A stretch of DNA of 64,000 nt from Micromonospora sp. RP3T (GCF_003027925.1 NZ_PYPS01000034.1:1-64000), one strand, 5' to 3'; shown: positions 1 to 8,950, counted from the stretch's first letter. Numbers and translations: made by a program. Notes: generated by a model from the letters alone, not told the origin.

Positions 1-42
1 GAAGCCCTCGGCTACCGCGTCACCCTCGACCTCGCCGCCTAA
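1..42 (+). CDS. 3' end of a CDS entering from the left (possible transposase tail)
   Basis: Only the last 13 codons are inside the window. They end in LGYRVTLDLAA followed by TAA. This tail (LGY-x-VTL near the C terminus) resembles the ends of some actinobacterial insertion-sequence transposases. That is recollection of a family look, not a domain match, so the identity is a weak inference. A strong hairpin follows directly. Confidence 0.3.
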   Translation, partial: EALGYRVTLDLAA

Positions 43-61
43 CGCACCACCCCACAAGACC

Positions 62-90
62 CATCCCGCGCCGCTTCGCGACGCGGGATG
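62..90. terminator. hairpin, probable terminator
   Basis: A perfect 9-bp inverted repeat, CATCCCGCG at 62-70 and CGCGGGATG at 82-90, has an 11-nt loop. It lies between the gene ending at 42 and the convergent gene ending at 124, so it could stop transcription from both sides. Confidence 0.5.
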
Positions 91-123
91 CTGCCGCACG
101 TCAAGTCACGGTCGATTTTCGAG

Positions 124-771
124 TTAGGCGGCGGTGGACCAGATGGCGCGGAACGCGGCGGCCTCGCCGGCCAGCCACTGCTCGATCCGCTCGGGCTTGG
201 CGTCGGCCGGCATGCGGTGCGCCTCGCCTCGCCGCACGTCGACCAGCACCGGCTCGGCGTGCGGCAGCACCGCGTCCATGTGTCGGGCCATCAGGTGCAG
301 CGTGGCGAGCGTCGCCTCCTCGCTCGGCGGCGCCTCGTCGAAGTGCAGCCGGATCGCCTCGGCCCGGCCGTCGGCGAAACGCACGCCGAACTGTGGGTTG
401 ATCTTCACGGGCAGGTCGCCCAGCATCGCCAGCGCATCCCGGGTCTGGGCCAGGTCGACGCCGGTCGGCTCGCCGAGCGAGTGCAGCCAGCGCGTCGCGC
501 CCGGCACGAGCGCCTCGTAGAGCGGGCGCCAGCGCGGCTTGACCACGTCGGCGACCTGGGCCAGGTGGGTGCCGCCGGTGTGGAACGCGACGTCGGCCTT
601 GAGCGCCTTGACGAACTGCCCGTGCGGGTTGAAGCCGTGCCGGCTCGCCCGCTGCCGGCGCAGGCCGCCGACGAACGTCGCCTTGGTGGGGCCGGTCCGG
701 TCGACGTAGCGGGTGAAGCCGAGAAGGGTGGCGTAGGGGGTGAGAGGGGCGGCTGAGGTGGGCGCAGTCAC
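124..771 (-). CDS. conserved-looking protein of unknown function
   Basis: I do not recognise this family. The product of about 215 residues is soluble, has no signal peptide or membrane segment, and is rich in Ala, Arg and His. It contains LPVKINPQFGVRF and RHMDAVLPHAEPVLVDVRRGE stretches. Start choice: an ATG at 777 sits almost on top of GGGAGG, whereas the in-frame GTG at 771 is six bases downstream of that Shine-Dalgarno, so GTG 771 is preferred. Transcription probably begins in the AT-rich stretch at 790-820, which carries an imperfect palindrome. The gene points towards the hairpin at 62-90. Codon use matches the chromosome. Confidence 0.7.
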   Translation of the reverse strand: MTAPTSAAPLTPYATLLGFTRYVDRTGPTKATFVGGLRRQRASRHGFNPHGQFVKALKADVAFHTGGTHLAQVADVVKPRWRPLYEALVPGATRWLHSLGEPTGVDLAQTRDALAMLGDLPVKINPQFGVRFADGRAEAIRLHFDEAPPSEEATLATLHLMARHMDAVLPHAEPVLVDVRRGEAHRMPADAKPERIEQWLAGEAAAFRAIWSTAA

Positions 772-798
772 GAGCATCCTCCCAGGTCAAAAGCTCGT

Positions 799-816
799 TT
801 AGTACATACATTCTAA
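799..816. promoter_or_regulatory. AT-rich imperfect palindrome, candidate operator
   Basis: TTAGTACATACATTCTAA is an imperfect palindrome with TTAG/CTAA arms, in an AT-rich island. It lies about 28 bp upstream of the GTG start of the leftward gene at 771. It looks like a repressor site overlapping that gene's promoter. The cognate regulator is not visible nearby. Confidence 0.4.
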
Positions 817-1024
817 TCGACGGGTGTGACATCGCCCAGGGTTTGGCGACGCCCGCGTACGCGGATGGCGCAGAACGCCCGCGGTGGCGGCACGCCCCGT
901 CGCGGCCGGCCGGCTCCTCACGCCGGTGCGCTGAGCCCGGTCGAGGACCACCGACGACCCCAACCCGACGCCCGCGTTCCGCGGTGCTGTCGCTCAGCCG
1001 ACGGCACCGGGCGCGGCACGGGCC

Positions 1025-1030
1025 TACGCT
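1025..1030 (+). promoter_or_regulatory. candidate -10 box (TACGCT) for the 1083 operon
   Basis: TACGCT fits the actinobacterial TANNNT -10 consensus and lies 52 bp before the start of the small membrane protein gene. The rest of 830-1080 is GC-rich, and I see no gene in it on either strand. Confidence 0.35.
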
Positions 1031-1082
1031 GAGCGCCGTCACTCCCCGGTTGACCTGGCCGGACGACGTCGAGGAGCACCCC

Positions 1083-1325
1083 ATGAAGACTCCGCACCGC
1101 AGGTTCCGGGCCCGGTTCTGGGCCGAGGTCGTCTCGGCGTCGCTCTTCGGCGCGCTCTTCCTGCTGACGCTGTTCTGGCGGGACTGGCTGGAGGCGTTCG
1201 GCATCGAGCCCGACAACCACGACGGCACCGTCGAGTGGCTGCTGGTCGCCGGCCTGTTCGTGCTCTCCGCCGGGTGCGCCGTCTCGGCCCGGCTGGAGTG
1301 GCGCCGGACGGCTCCGGCCCGGTGA
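1083..1325 (+). CDS. small two-helix membrane protein
   Basis: An 80-residue protein with a basic N terminus and two hydrophobic helices, at roughly residues 16-33 and 50-67. The loop between them is acidic (IEPDNHDGTVEW). A short basic tail follows, so both ends are probably cytoplasmic. GAGGAG lies seven bases before the ATG and supports this start. Its stop is seven bases from the start of the giant propeller protein, so the two are likely co-transcribed. The family is not recognised; a membrane partner for the neighbour is a guess. Confidence 0.65.
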   Translation: MKTPHRRFRARFWAEVVSASLFGALFLLTLFWRDWLEAFGIEPDNHDGTVEWLLVAGLFVLSAGCAVSARLEWRRTAPAR

Positions 1326-1332
1326 CGTCGTC

Positions 1333-4300
1333 ATGACCACGATCGACGACGTCAGCCCGACCCGCGCCACCATGCCGCACCGCAGGTCGGGGCAGTTCAC
1401 CACCGGGCGGATGCTCTCGCTCGACAGCTCCGACGACGGCCGGCTGGTCTTCGCCGGGTCCTTCTCCAGCGGCCTCTGGCGATCCGAGGACGGTGGCGAG
1501 TCGTGGACGCAGCTCGCCCGACCGGAGCCGGCCGCCGACCAGTTCGGCGTGCCGGGCGCGATCGGCGGCTACTGCGTCACCTCGATCGCCGTCGCGCCGG
1601 ACGTGGCGCGCTGGTCGGTGGAGCGCACCCCCCGCCTGCCGGGTGTCATCTCGGCGGCCTCCGGCGCGGGCATCGTCGGCTTCGGCGACACCGGCGTGTG
1701 GACGGCGACGAGCGGATCCGACGGCACGTTCGCCGCGCCCCGGCTGTTGTCGGCGGACTTCGGCACGCAGGCCGGAGGCTGGCGGGTGGACCGGCACCCC
1801 CGGTTCCTGGCGGACGTGACAGGTGACGGTCGGGCCGACATCGTGGGGTTCGGCGACGACGGGGTGTGGGTGGCGTTGAACCACGGCGACGGCACGTTCG
1901 CGCCGCCCCGGTTCGTGCTGGCCGATCTGGGCTACCACTCCGGTTGGCGGGTGGAGAAGCACGTCCGGGTGCTGGCGGACCTGACCGGGGACGGGACGGC
2001 CGACATCGTGGCGTTCGGCGACGCCGGGGTGTACGTGGCGCTCAGCCAGGGGGACGGCTCGTTCGCGTTCACGCCGGTGCCGGCGGTGGCGGCCTTCGGG
2101 GCGCAGGCCGGTGGCTGGCGCGTCGACCGGCACCCCCGCTTCGCGGTGGACGTGACCGGGGACGGGAAGGCGGACATCGTCGGGTTCGGCGACGACGGGG
2201 TGTGGGTGGCGTTGAACCACGGCGACGGCACGTTCGCACCGCCGCAGTTCGTGCTGGCCGACCTGGGCTATCAGGCGGGCTGGCGGGTGGAGCGGCACCC
2301 CCGGTTCCTGGCGGACCTGACCGGCGACGGGCGGGCCGACATCGTCGCCTTCGGCGACGCCGGGGTCTACACCGCCCACAGCAACGGCGACGGCAGCTTC
2401 GCGTTCATCCCCACGCCCACGCTTGCCGACTTCGGCTACGCCGCCGGCGGCTGGCGGGTCGAGCGGCATCCCCGCCTGGTCGCGGACGTGACCAGCGTCG
2501 GGCACGCCGACCTGGTCGGCTTCGGCAACGCCGGTGTCCACCTCGCCCCCAACAATGGCGACGGCACCTTCGCGCCACGCCGACTGGCGGTCGCCGACTT
2601 CGGCTACGACCAGGGCTGGCGGGTGGAGAAGCATCCCCGGTTCCTGGTCGACGTGACCGGCGACGGCCGCGCCGACGTGGTCGGGTTCGGCGACGCCGGC
2701 GTCCACGTCAGCCTCGCCAACGGGACCGGGTTCGACCCGCCGCGCTTCGTGCTGCCCAACTTCGGCGCGGAGGCGACAGTCCTCGCCCTGACGCAGAGCG
2801 ACCGGGAGACACAGGACGCCGGCGTCTGGCGATCCAGCGACCGGGGGGCGAGCTGGGCCCGCGTGCACACGTTCCCCCGGGCCGCCGGCGAGGCGCGGCT
2901 GCCCGGGGCCGGCCAGCTCGTCTGGGCGCCGGGCACCGCCAACCTGGTGTACGCCGCCGGCGGCAGCTCGCTGGCGGTCAGCACCGACGGCGGCGCCACG
3001 TTCACCGACGTGCTGCGCCAGCCCGGCGGACGCCTCCAACCGGTGAACCACGTGGCGGTCGCCGAGACGCCCGTCGGCGGCCTCCAACCCCCGACGGTGT
3101 ACGCGCTCGCCAGCAGGCAGGTCTTCGTCTCCGTCGACGCCGGCACGACCTGGGTCCGCGACGCCGGCCAGGTCCCCCCGAGCATCGGCGGCGCGACCGG
3201 CCTGTGGAACGGCCCCAACGAGCGCGTCATGGTGGTGTCCCCGCGCTCACCGCTTGAGGTGTTCGCCACCGGCGACGCCAACCTGGACCCGCCCCAGCTC
3301 TGGCGCGGCGACTACGCGCAGTTCGCGCAGACCGGCGCGGCACAGTGGACGCCGGTGCCGCTGCCGACGCTGGGCAAGCAGTACAGCGGCAACGTGTTCG
3401 TCGCCGCCACCCGGCCCGGCCACGGCGAGGTGCTGTTCTACGGGCCGCAACGCGCGAAGGTGTTCGCGGCACCGCTCGACCCGGCCTCCGCCGCCGACTG
3501 GCAGGAACTCGACGACGGGCAGCACGCCCACGTCGACCTGCACGGCGTCTTCCTCTCCGGCGACTTCGCGGCCACCTTCTCCGACGGTGCGTACGCGCCG
3601 ACCGCCGGCACCGTCTGGATGGCGAGTGACGGCGGCATCTTCCGCAGCACCGACGGCGGCCGGCACTTCGACGCCGCCGGCAGCATCAGCACGCTCTCCG
3701 TGGTGAACGTCGCCGGCCTGGCGCTGCCCGGCCGGGGCCCGGTCATCTCGCTGAACACCGGAGACAACGACGGCTTCGCGTCCCCCGACGGCGGGCGGAC
3801 GTGGCGGCCGCAGGACTACGGCGGCGGCGACAACGACTGCTCGTTCGCCGACCCGCTGCGGCCGTCGCAGATGCTGGTCTTCACGCCACGGTGGAACACC
3901 GAGGGCGGCGTCGCGGTCGGCGGCACGGGGAACACCCTGGCCCTGTACGGGGCTGCCGACGGTGAGCTTCCGGACGTGACCGGCACCGCGCGGCGGCAGA
4001 TCATCCCGGGTCCGCCGTTGCGCCCGGGTTCGACGCTCTGGAACGCGGTCAGCGATTTCGCCATCCGCGGCCACCGCCCGATCGTGCTCGACCTGCCCGG
4101 CGACGCCCCGCAGCCCGACGACCACGTCTTCATCCGCTTCTTCGGCAACTTCTCCTCCCCGGGCCGGCCGAGCTTCCCCAACAACCTGGCCGTGCTGCTG
4201 CGCGTCCGGAACCTCCGCGACGTGCGGAAGCGCACGGACTGGGACACGCCCGGCGGCTGGCGGGTGGACCGGCACCCCCGCCTGCTCGCCGACCTGACAG

Positions 4301-6246
4301 CGGACGGGCACGCCGACATCGTCGGGTTCGGCGACGCGGGCGTGTGGACGGCGTTGCGCACGTCCGGCGGCTCGTTCGCCGACCCCCGGTTCGTGTTGGC
4401 CGACCTGGGCTACGACTCCGGGTGGCGGGTGGACCGGCACGTGAGGGTGCTCGCGGATCTGACCGGTGACGGGCGGGCCGACATCGTGGCGTTCGGCGAC
4501 GCGGGTGTCTACACCGCGCTGAGCAACGGGGACGGCAGCTTCGCGTTCTCCCCGGTGCCGGCGGTGGCGGGGTTCGGGTACGCGGCGGGTGGCTGGCGGG
4601 TGGAGCGGCATCCGCGCTTCGCGGTGGACGTGACGGGTGACGGTCGGGCCGACGTCGTCGGGTTCGGGGACGACGGGGTGTGGGTGGCGTTGAACCACGG
4701 CGACGGCACGTTCGCCGAGCCGCGGTTCGTGCTCGCGGACCTGGGCTTCAACGCCGGGTGGCGGGTGGACAGGCACGTCCGGGTGCTCGCCGATCTGACC
4801 GGTGACGGCAAGGCGGACATCGTGGCGTTCGGGGACGCCGGGGTGTACGTGGCGCTCAGTCAGGGCGACGGGTCGTTCGCGTTCTCCCCGGTGCCGGCGG
4901 TGGCGGGGTTCGGGTACGCGGCGGGTGGCTGGCGGGTGGAGCGGCATCCGCGGTTCGCGGTGGACGTGACGGGTGACGGTCGGGCGGACATCGTCGGGTT
5001 CGGGGACGACGGGGTGTGGGTGGCGTTGAACCACGGCGACGGCACGTTCGCCGAGCCGCGGTTCGTGCTCGCGGACCTGGGCTTCAACGCCGGGTGGCGG
5101 GTGGACAGGCATCCCCGCCTCCTCGCCGATCTCACCGGCGACGGGACGGCCGACATCGTCGGATTCGGGGACGCCGGCGTCTACGTCGCCCGCGGTCAGG
5201 GCGACGGGTCGTTCGCGTTCACGCCCACGCCGGTCCTCGCCGACCTCGGCTACCAGGCCGGCGGTTGGCGGGTCGAGCGCCACCCCCGGCTGGTGGCGGA
5301 CGTGGCCACCACCGGCCACGCCGACCTGGTCGGCTTCGGTGAGGCCGGTGTGCTCGTCGCCGTGAACAAGGGCGACGGCACGTTCGCGCCGCGTCCCCTC
5401 TTCGTCATCCCGGGCTTCGGCGCCGGCCCGAACGGGCCGGTCACCCAGCAGGGGCCGTTCCTGCCGGACCCGAACGTCGGCCTCGTGCAGGCGTCCGGCG
5501 GGCACCGCGGCACGGTGTTCTACGTCGGCGGCGACTCCGCGCGCCGGCTCTGGACGTGGACCGAGGGCATGGCCACCTGGCAGCAGCTCGTCCCCGGCGG
5601 GGGCGCCGGCGCGGCCCGCCGGTTCTTCGTCGACCCGTACCGGCCCCGCCTGCTGTACCTGCTGGACTCCGACCACGTGCGACGCTCCGACGACGGCGGC
5701 GTCACCTGGCAGGTCGACACCGCCCTGGAGCGGATGCTCACCTGCGGCGGCCGGATCGAGGTCGACCGCGACGAGGACGCCGACGGCCAGGGCGACCACT
5801 ACGGCGGCATCCTCAGCGACATGCAGTTCGACCCCACCGATCCGGGGCGGCGCTTCGCGGTCGGCCTGGCCGGTGCGTTCACCACCGCGGACGGGCAGCA
5901 CTGGACGCGGCTGCTCGACACCGGCGCGCTCCGCGGCCGGCCGGCGAACTGCTACTACGACCCGATCTCGAACCCGGCCGACCCGACGCTCTACGTGGCC
6001 TTCGCCGGGCGCAGCCTCGTGCGGATCAGCGGGTTCGCGGCCACCGCCGCCGCCGCGACCGGCACCACTCCGGCCCGGTTCGACGACGCGCCGCCCGAGC
6101 CGTCCCGGTCCCCGGTCCGTACCCCGGACGGGCGGGTCGGCACCGCGCAGGCCCGGCCGGACGGCCGCGCGGCGGTCACCTTCGACGACGGCCGGACCGC
6201 CGTCGTCGACGCCGCCGACCTCACCCCGCCCGACGGCGTCGGCTGA
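1333..6246 (+). CDS. giant double-propeller protein: Asp-box (BNR) protein with two embedded FG-GAP/VCBS propellers
   Basis: A 1637-residue protein. At least eight Asp-box motifs of the S-x-D-x-G-x-x-[WF] type (SEDGGESW, SSDRGASW, STDGGATF, STDGGRHF, SPDGGRTW, SDDGGVTW among them) mark a sialidase/sortilin-like beta-propeller body. Two blocks of about 55-57-residue repeats with the core GWRV-x-RHPR-x-LADLTGDG-x-ADIVGFGD-x-GV are inserted, at residues about 94-481 and 976-1365. Each block has exactly seven units, the number needed for a seven-blade propeller. The acidic TGDG-x-AD loops are typical FG-GAP calcium sites. No signal peptide or membrane anchor is visible. No clear Shine-Dalgarno precedes the ATG, and the gene follows the 80-aa membrane protein by seven bases. 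Function is unknown; binding or structural scaffolding is the usual role of such folds. Confidence 0.8.
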   Translation: MTTIDDVSPTRATMPHRRSGQFTTGRMLSLDSSDDGRLVFAGSFSSGLWRSEDGGESWTQLARPEPAADQFGVPGAIGGYCVTSIAVAPDVARWSVERTPRLPGVISAASGAGIVGFGDTGVWTATSGSDGTFAAPRLLSADFGTQAGGWRVDRHPRFLADVTGDGRADIVGFGDDGVWVALNHGDGTFAPPRFVLADLGYHSGWRVEKHVRVLADLTGDGTADIVAFGDAGVYVALSQGDGSFAFTPVPAVAAFGAQAGGWRVDRHPRFAVDVTGDGKADIVGFGDDGVWVALNHGDGTFAPPQFVLADLGYQAGWRVERHPRFLADLTGDGRADIVAFGDAGVYTAHSNGDGSFAFIPTPTLADFGYAAGGWRVERHPRLVADVTSVGHADLVGFGNAGVHLAPNNGDGTFAPRRLAVADFGYDQGWRVEKHPRFLVDVTGDGRADVVGFGDAGVHVSLANGTGFDPPRFVLPNFGAEATVLALTQSDRETQDAGVWRSSDRGASWARVHTFPRAAGEARLPGAGQLVWAPGTANLVYAAGGSSLAVSTDGGATFTDVLRQPGGRLQPVNHVAVAETPVGGLQPPTVYALASRQVFVSVDAGTTWVRDAGQVPPSIGGATGLWNGPNERVMVVSPRSPLEVFATGDANLDPPQLWRGDYAQFAQTGAAQWTPVPLPTLGKQYSGNVFVAATRPGHGEVLFYGPQRAKVFAAPLDPASAADWQELDDGQHAHVDLHGVFLSGDFAATFSDGAYAPTAGTVWMASDGGIFRSTDGGRHFDAAGSISTLSVVNVAGLALPGRGPVISLNTGDNDGFASPDGGRTWRPQDYGGGDNDCSFADPLRPSQMLVFTPRWNTEGGVAVGGTGNTLALYGAADGELPDVTGTARRQIIPGPPLRPGSTLWNAVSDFAIRGHRPIVLDLPGDAPQPDDHVFIRFFGNFSSPGRPSFPNNLAVLLRVRNLRDVRKRTDWDTPGGWRVDRHPRLLADLTADGHADIVGFGDAGVWTALRTSGGSFADPRFVLADLGYDSGWRVDRHVRVLADLTGDGRADIVAFGDAGVYTALSNGDGSFAFSPVPAVAGFGYAAGGWRVERHPRFAVDVTGDGRADVVGFGDDGVWVALNHGDGTFAEPRFVLADLGFNAGWRVDRHVRVLADLTGDGKADIVAFGDAGVYVALSQGDGSFAFSPVPAVAGFGYAAGGWRVERHPRFAVDVTGDGRADIVGFGDDGVWVALNHGDGTFAEPRFVLADLGFNAGWRVDRHPRLLADLTGDGTADIVGFGDAGVYVARGQGDGSFAFTPTPVLADLGYQAGGWRVERHPRLVADVATTGHADLVGFGEAGVLVAVNKGDGTFAPRPLFVIPGFGAGPNGPVTQQGPFLPDPNVGLVQASGGHRGTVFYVGGDSARRLWTWTEGMATWQQLVPGGGAGAARRFFVDPYRPRLLYLLDSDHVRRSDDGGVTWQVDTALERMLTCGGRIEVDRDEDADGQGDHYGGILSDMQFDPTDPGRRFAVGLAGAFTTADGQHWTRLLDTGALRGRPANCYYDPISNPADPTLYVAFAGRSLVRISGFAATAAAATGTTPARFDDAPPEPSRSPVRTPDGRVGTAQARPDGRAAVTFDDGRTAVVDAADLTPPDGVG
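1612..2775 (+). repeat. first block of seven VCBS-type coding repeats
   Basis: Seven units alternate between a 55-residue form (GVWVALNHGDGTF, then VLADLGY) and a 57-residue form (GVYVALSQGDGSFAF, then AAGG). The last unit is slightly degenerate and lacks one of the usual loop residues. Confidence 0.85.
4258..5427 (+). repeat. second block of seven VCBS-type coding repeats
   Basis: Seven more units of the same alternating kind. Units 9-10 and 11-12 are almost identical at DNA level with a 336-bp period (for example around 4555-4790 against 4891-5126), pointing to a recent tandem duplication of a two-blade module. Confidence 0.85.
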
Positions 6247-6308
6247 CCCGTCGACCCGGCCCTGGTCGGCTCGGCCCGGCACCGGCCGCGGCCGGCCCGG
6301 CCAGAGAC

Positions 6309-6366
6309 GGCCGGCCCGGCCGAGTCGGGTCAGAGCTGGCCGGCCCGGCCGAGTCGGGTCAGAGCT
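6309..6366. repeat. 29-bp perfect tandem duplication
   Basis: Two identical adjacent 29-bp copies, 6309-6337 and 6338-6366, begin GGCCGGCCCGGCCGAG. The second copy contains the stop codon of the helicase gene at 6359-6361. Because 29 is not a multiple of three, the duplication gives a spare stop in another frame but leaves the protein unchanged. The remaining 6247-6308 is GC-rich filler. Confidence 0.85.
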
Positions 6367-8863
6367 GGCCGACGTCGGTGACGCGGACCACCGCCGCGCC
6401 CACCTCGTCCGAGGCGGCCAGGTCGACCTCCGCGCTGATGCCCCAGTCGTGGTCGCCGTCGGGGTCGTCCAGGATCTGGCGTACGGTCCACCGCTCCCGA
6501 CCCTGCTCGATCATCAGCAGCACCGGCCCGCGCGCGTCGGGCCCCACCCCGATCGAGTCGTACGCCTCGAAGTACGGCTCCAGCGCGTCCGCCCACGCGT
6601 CCGCGTGCCAGCCGTCCCCGGCGTCCAGTTCGGCGAGCAGGTCCCAGCGGCGCAACGCGGCCAGCTCGACGCGACGGAACAGCGCGTTGCGCACCAGCAC
6701 CCGGAACGCCCGCGCGTTACGGGTCACCGCCGGCGGCCGGTCGTCCAGCGAGGCGGCCACCTCGGCCACGTCGGACGGGTTGCGCAGCCGCTCCCACTCG
6801 TCGATCAGGCTGGAGTCGACCTGGCGGACCAGCTCGCCCAGCCACTCGATGAGGTCGACCAGCTCCTCGGTCTTGGCGTCCTCCGGCACGGTCTGCCGCA
6901 GCGTCTTGTACGCGTCCGCGAGGTAGCGCAGCACCAGCCCCTCGGAGCGGGACAGCCCGTAGAACTGGACGTACTCCGGGAACGTCATGGCCCGCTCGTA
7001 CATGTCCCGGACCACGGACTTCGGGGCCAGTTCGTGGTCGGCGACCCACGGGTGGCCCTGCCGGTACATCTCGTACGCGCCCGCCAGCAGCTCGGCGAGC
7101 GGCTTGGGCCAGGTCACCTCGTCGAGCAGTTCCAGGCGCGCCTCGTACTCGATGCCGTCGGCCTTCATCGCGGCGACCGCCTCGCCACGGGCCTTGAACT
7201 GCTGCGCGGAGAGGATCTGCCGCGGGTTGTCCAGGATCGCCTCGATCACGCTGAGCACGTCCAGCGCGTACGCCGGGGACTCCCGGTCGAGCAGCTCGAT
7301 GGTGGCCAGCGCGAGCGGCGACAGCGGCTGGTTGAGCGCGAAGTCGAGCTGGAGGTCGACGGTGAGGCGTACCCGGCGGCCCTGCTCGTCCGGCTCGGGC
7401 AGCTCCTCGACCACGCCGCCGGCGCGCAGCGCCCGGTAGATGGCGATGGCCCGGCGGATGTGCCGCCGCTGGGCGGCCGGGTCCTCGTGGTTGTCGGTGA
7501 GCAGGTGCCGCATCGAGGCGAACGCGTCGCCGGGGCGGCCGATCACGTTGAGCAGCATCGAGTGGCTGACCTGGAAGCTGGAGGTGAGCGGTTCCGGCTC
7601 GGCCTCGACCAGGCGCTGGAACGTCGGCTCACCCCAGCCGATGGAGCCCTCCGGCGGCTTCTTCTTCACCACCTTGCGGCGCTTCTTCGGATCGTCGCCG
7701 GCCTTGGCGAGCGCCTTCTCGTTCTCGATCACGTGCTCGGGCGCCTGCACCACCACCCGGCCGATGGTGTCGAAGCCGGCCCGTCCGGCCCGGCCGGCGA
7801 TCTGGTGGAACTCGCGCGCCTTCAGCAGGCGCGTCCGCACCCCGTCGTACTTCGAAAGGCCGGTGAAGAGCACGGTGCGGATCGGCACGTTGATGCCGAC
7901 GCCGAGCGTGTCCGTACCGCAGATGACCTTGAGCAGGCCGGCCTGGGCGAGCGTCTCCACCAGGCGGCGGTACTTCGGGAGCATGCCGGCGTGGTGCACG
8001 CCGATGCCGTGCCGGACCAGCCGGGACAGCGTCTTGCCGAAGCCCGAGGTGAACCGGAAGTTGCCGATCGCGGTGGCGATCAGGTCCTTCTCGGCGCGGG
8101 TGCAGACGTTCACGCTCATCAACGCCTGGGCGCGTTCCAGCGCGGCGACCTGGGTGAAGTGCACCACGTACACCGGGGCCTGCTTGGTCTCCAGCAGCTC
8201 TTCGAGCGTCTCGTGCAGCGGCGTGGTCGCGTACGAGAAGAGGAGCGGGACCGGTCGCTCGGCCGAGCGGACGACGGCGGTCGGCCGGCCGGTGCGCCGG
8301 GTCAGGTCGTCGACGAAGCGGGTGGTGTCGCCGAGCGTGGCCGACATCAGCACGAACTGGGCCTGCGGCAGCTCGATGATCGGCACCTGCCAGGCCCAGC
8401 CCCGGTCCGGCTCGGCGTAGAAGTGGAACTCGTCCATGATCACCTGGCCGACGTCGGCCCGGCGACCCTCCCGCAGCGCCAGGTTGGCCAGGATCTCCGC
8501 GGTGCAGCAGATGATCGGCGCGTCGGCGTTGACGCTGGCGTCGCCGGTGAGCATGCCGACGTTCTCCGCGCCGAAGACCTCACAGAGCGCGAAGAACTTC
8601 TCCGACACCAGCGCCTTGATCGGCGCGGTGTAGAACGTCGTCCGCTCGTCGGCGAGGGCCGCGAAGTGCGCCGCGATCGCCACCAGGCTCTTGCCCGAGC
8701 CGGTCGGCGTATTCATGATCAGGTTCGCGCCGGAGACGATCTCGATGACCGCCTCCTCCTGGTGGGGGTAGAGGTCGAGACCGCGCTCGGACGCCCAGGA
8801 GGCGAACGCGTCGTAGAGCGTGTCGGGGTCGGCGGTCTTCGGCAGCGCGGCGGTGAGAGTCAT
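6359..8863 (-). CDS. Ski2-like DEAD/DEAH-box RNA helicase with C-terminal DUF3516
   Basis: An 834-residue superfamily 2 helicase. The Walker A motif TPTGSGKS lies near residue 55, the Walker B variant DEFH near 145, and the SAT motif MSAT near 174. Motif VI HQIAGRAGRAGFD follows in the second RecA domain. The C-terminal half, from about residue 420, matches the DUF3516 region of actinobacterial Ski2/Lhr-like helicases. It probably remodels RNA or RNA-protein complexes in the cytoplasm. Two ATGs compete. The one at 8863 has GGGAG five bases upstream and is preferred over 8875, which contains that GGGAG within its own coding sequence. The gene lies downstream of trmB on the same strand. Confidence 0.88.
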   Translation of the reverse strand: MTLTAALPKTADPDTLYDAFASWASERGLDLYPHQEEAVIEIVSGANLIMNTPTGSGKSLVAIAAHFAALADERTTFYTAPIKALVSEKFFALCEVFGAENVGMLTGDASVNADAPIICCTAEILANLALREGRRADVGQVIMDEFHFYAEPDRGWAWQVPIIELPQAQFVLMSATLGDTTRFVDDLTRRTGRPTAVVRSAERPVPLLFSYATTPLHETLEELLETKQAPVYVVHFTQVAALERAQALMSVNVCTRAEKDLIATAIGNFRFTSGFGKTLSRLVRHGIGVHHAGMLPKYRRLVETLAQAGLLKVICGTDTLGVGINVPIRTVLFTGLSKYDGVRTRLLKAREFHQIAGRAGRAGFDTIGRVVVQAPEHVIENEKALAKAGDDPKKRRKVVKKKPPEGSIGWGEPTFQRLVEAEPEPLTSSFQVSHSMLLNVIGRPGDAFASMRHLLTDNHEDPAAQRRHIRRAIAIYRALRAGGVVEELPEPDEQGRRVRLTVDLQLDFALNQPLSPLALATIELLDRESPAYALDVLSVIEAILDNPRQILSAQQFKARGEAVAAMKADGIEYEARLELLDEVTWPKPLAELLAGAYEMYRQGHPWVADHELAPKSVVRDMYERAMTFPEYVQFYGLSRSEGLVLRYLADAYKTLRQTVPEDAKTEELVDLIEWLGELVRQVDSSLIDEWERLRNPSDVAEVAASLDDRPPAVTRNARAFRVLVRNALFRRVELAALRRWDLLAELDAGDGWHADAWADALEPYFEAYDSIGVGPDARGPVLLMIEQGRERWTVRQILDDPDGDHDWGISAEVDLAASDEVGAAVVRVTDVGQL

Positions 8864-8917
8864 GGCGGCTCCCATCGTGCCTGGGCGGTGCCCTGCCGCG
8901 CCAACCGGGTTCAGCGC

Positions 8918-8948
8918 CCGGGGTTCCCGGCCGGCTCCAGAACCCCGG
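8918..8948 (-). terminator. hairpin terminator behind trmB
   Basis: CCGGGGTTC at 8918-8926 and GAACCCCGG at 8940-8948 form a perfect 9-bp stem with a 13-nt loop, immediately after the trmB stop. It separates trmB from the helicase. Confidence 0.6.
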
Positions 8949-8950
8949 CG

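Noticed and set aside
1..123. Possible insertion sequence at the left edge
   Set aside because: Only 13 codons and one hairpin are visible. No terminal repeats or target duplication can be checked.
3247..6282. Long open frame on the minus strand opposite the propeller gene
   Set aside because: Frame is open only because of the GC bias of the plus-strand repeats. It has no start signal and its residue pattern mirrors the repeats.
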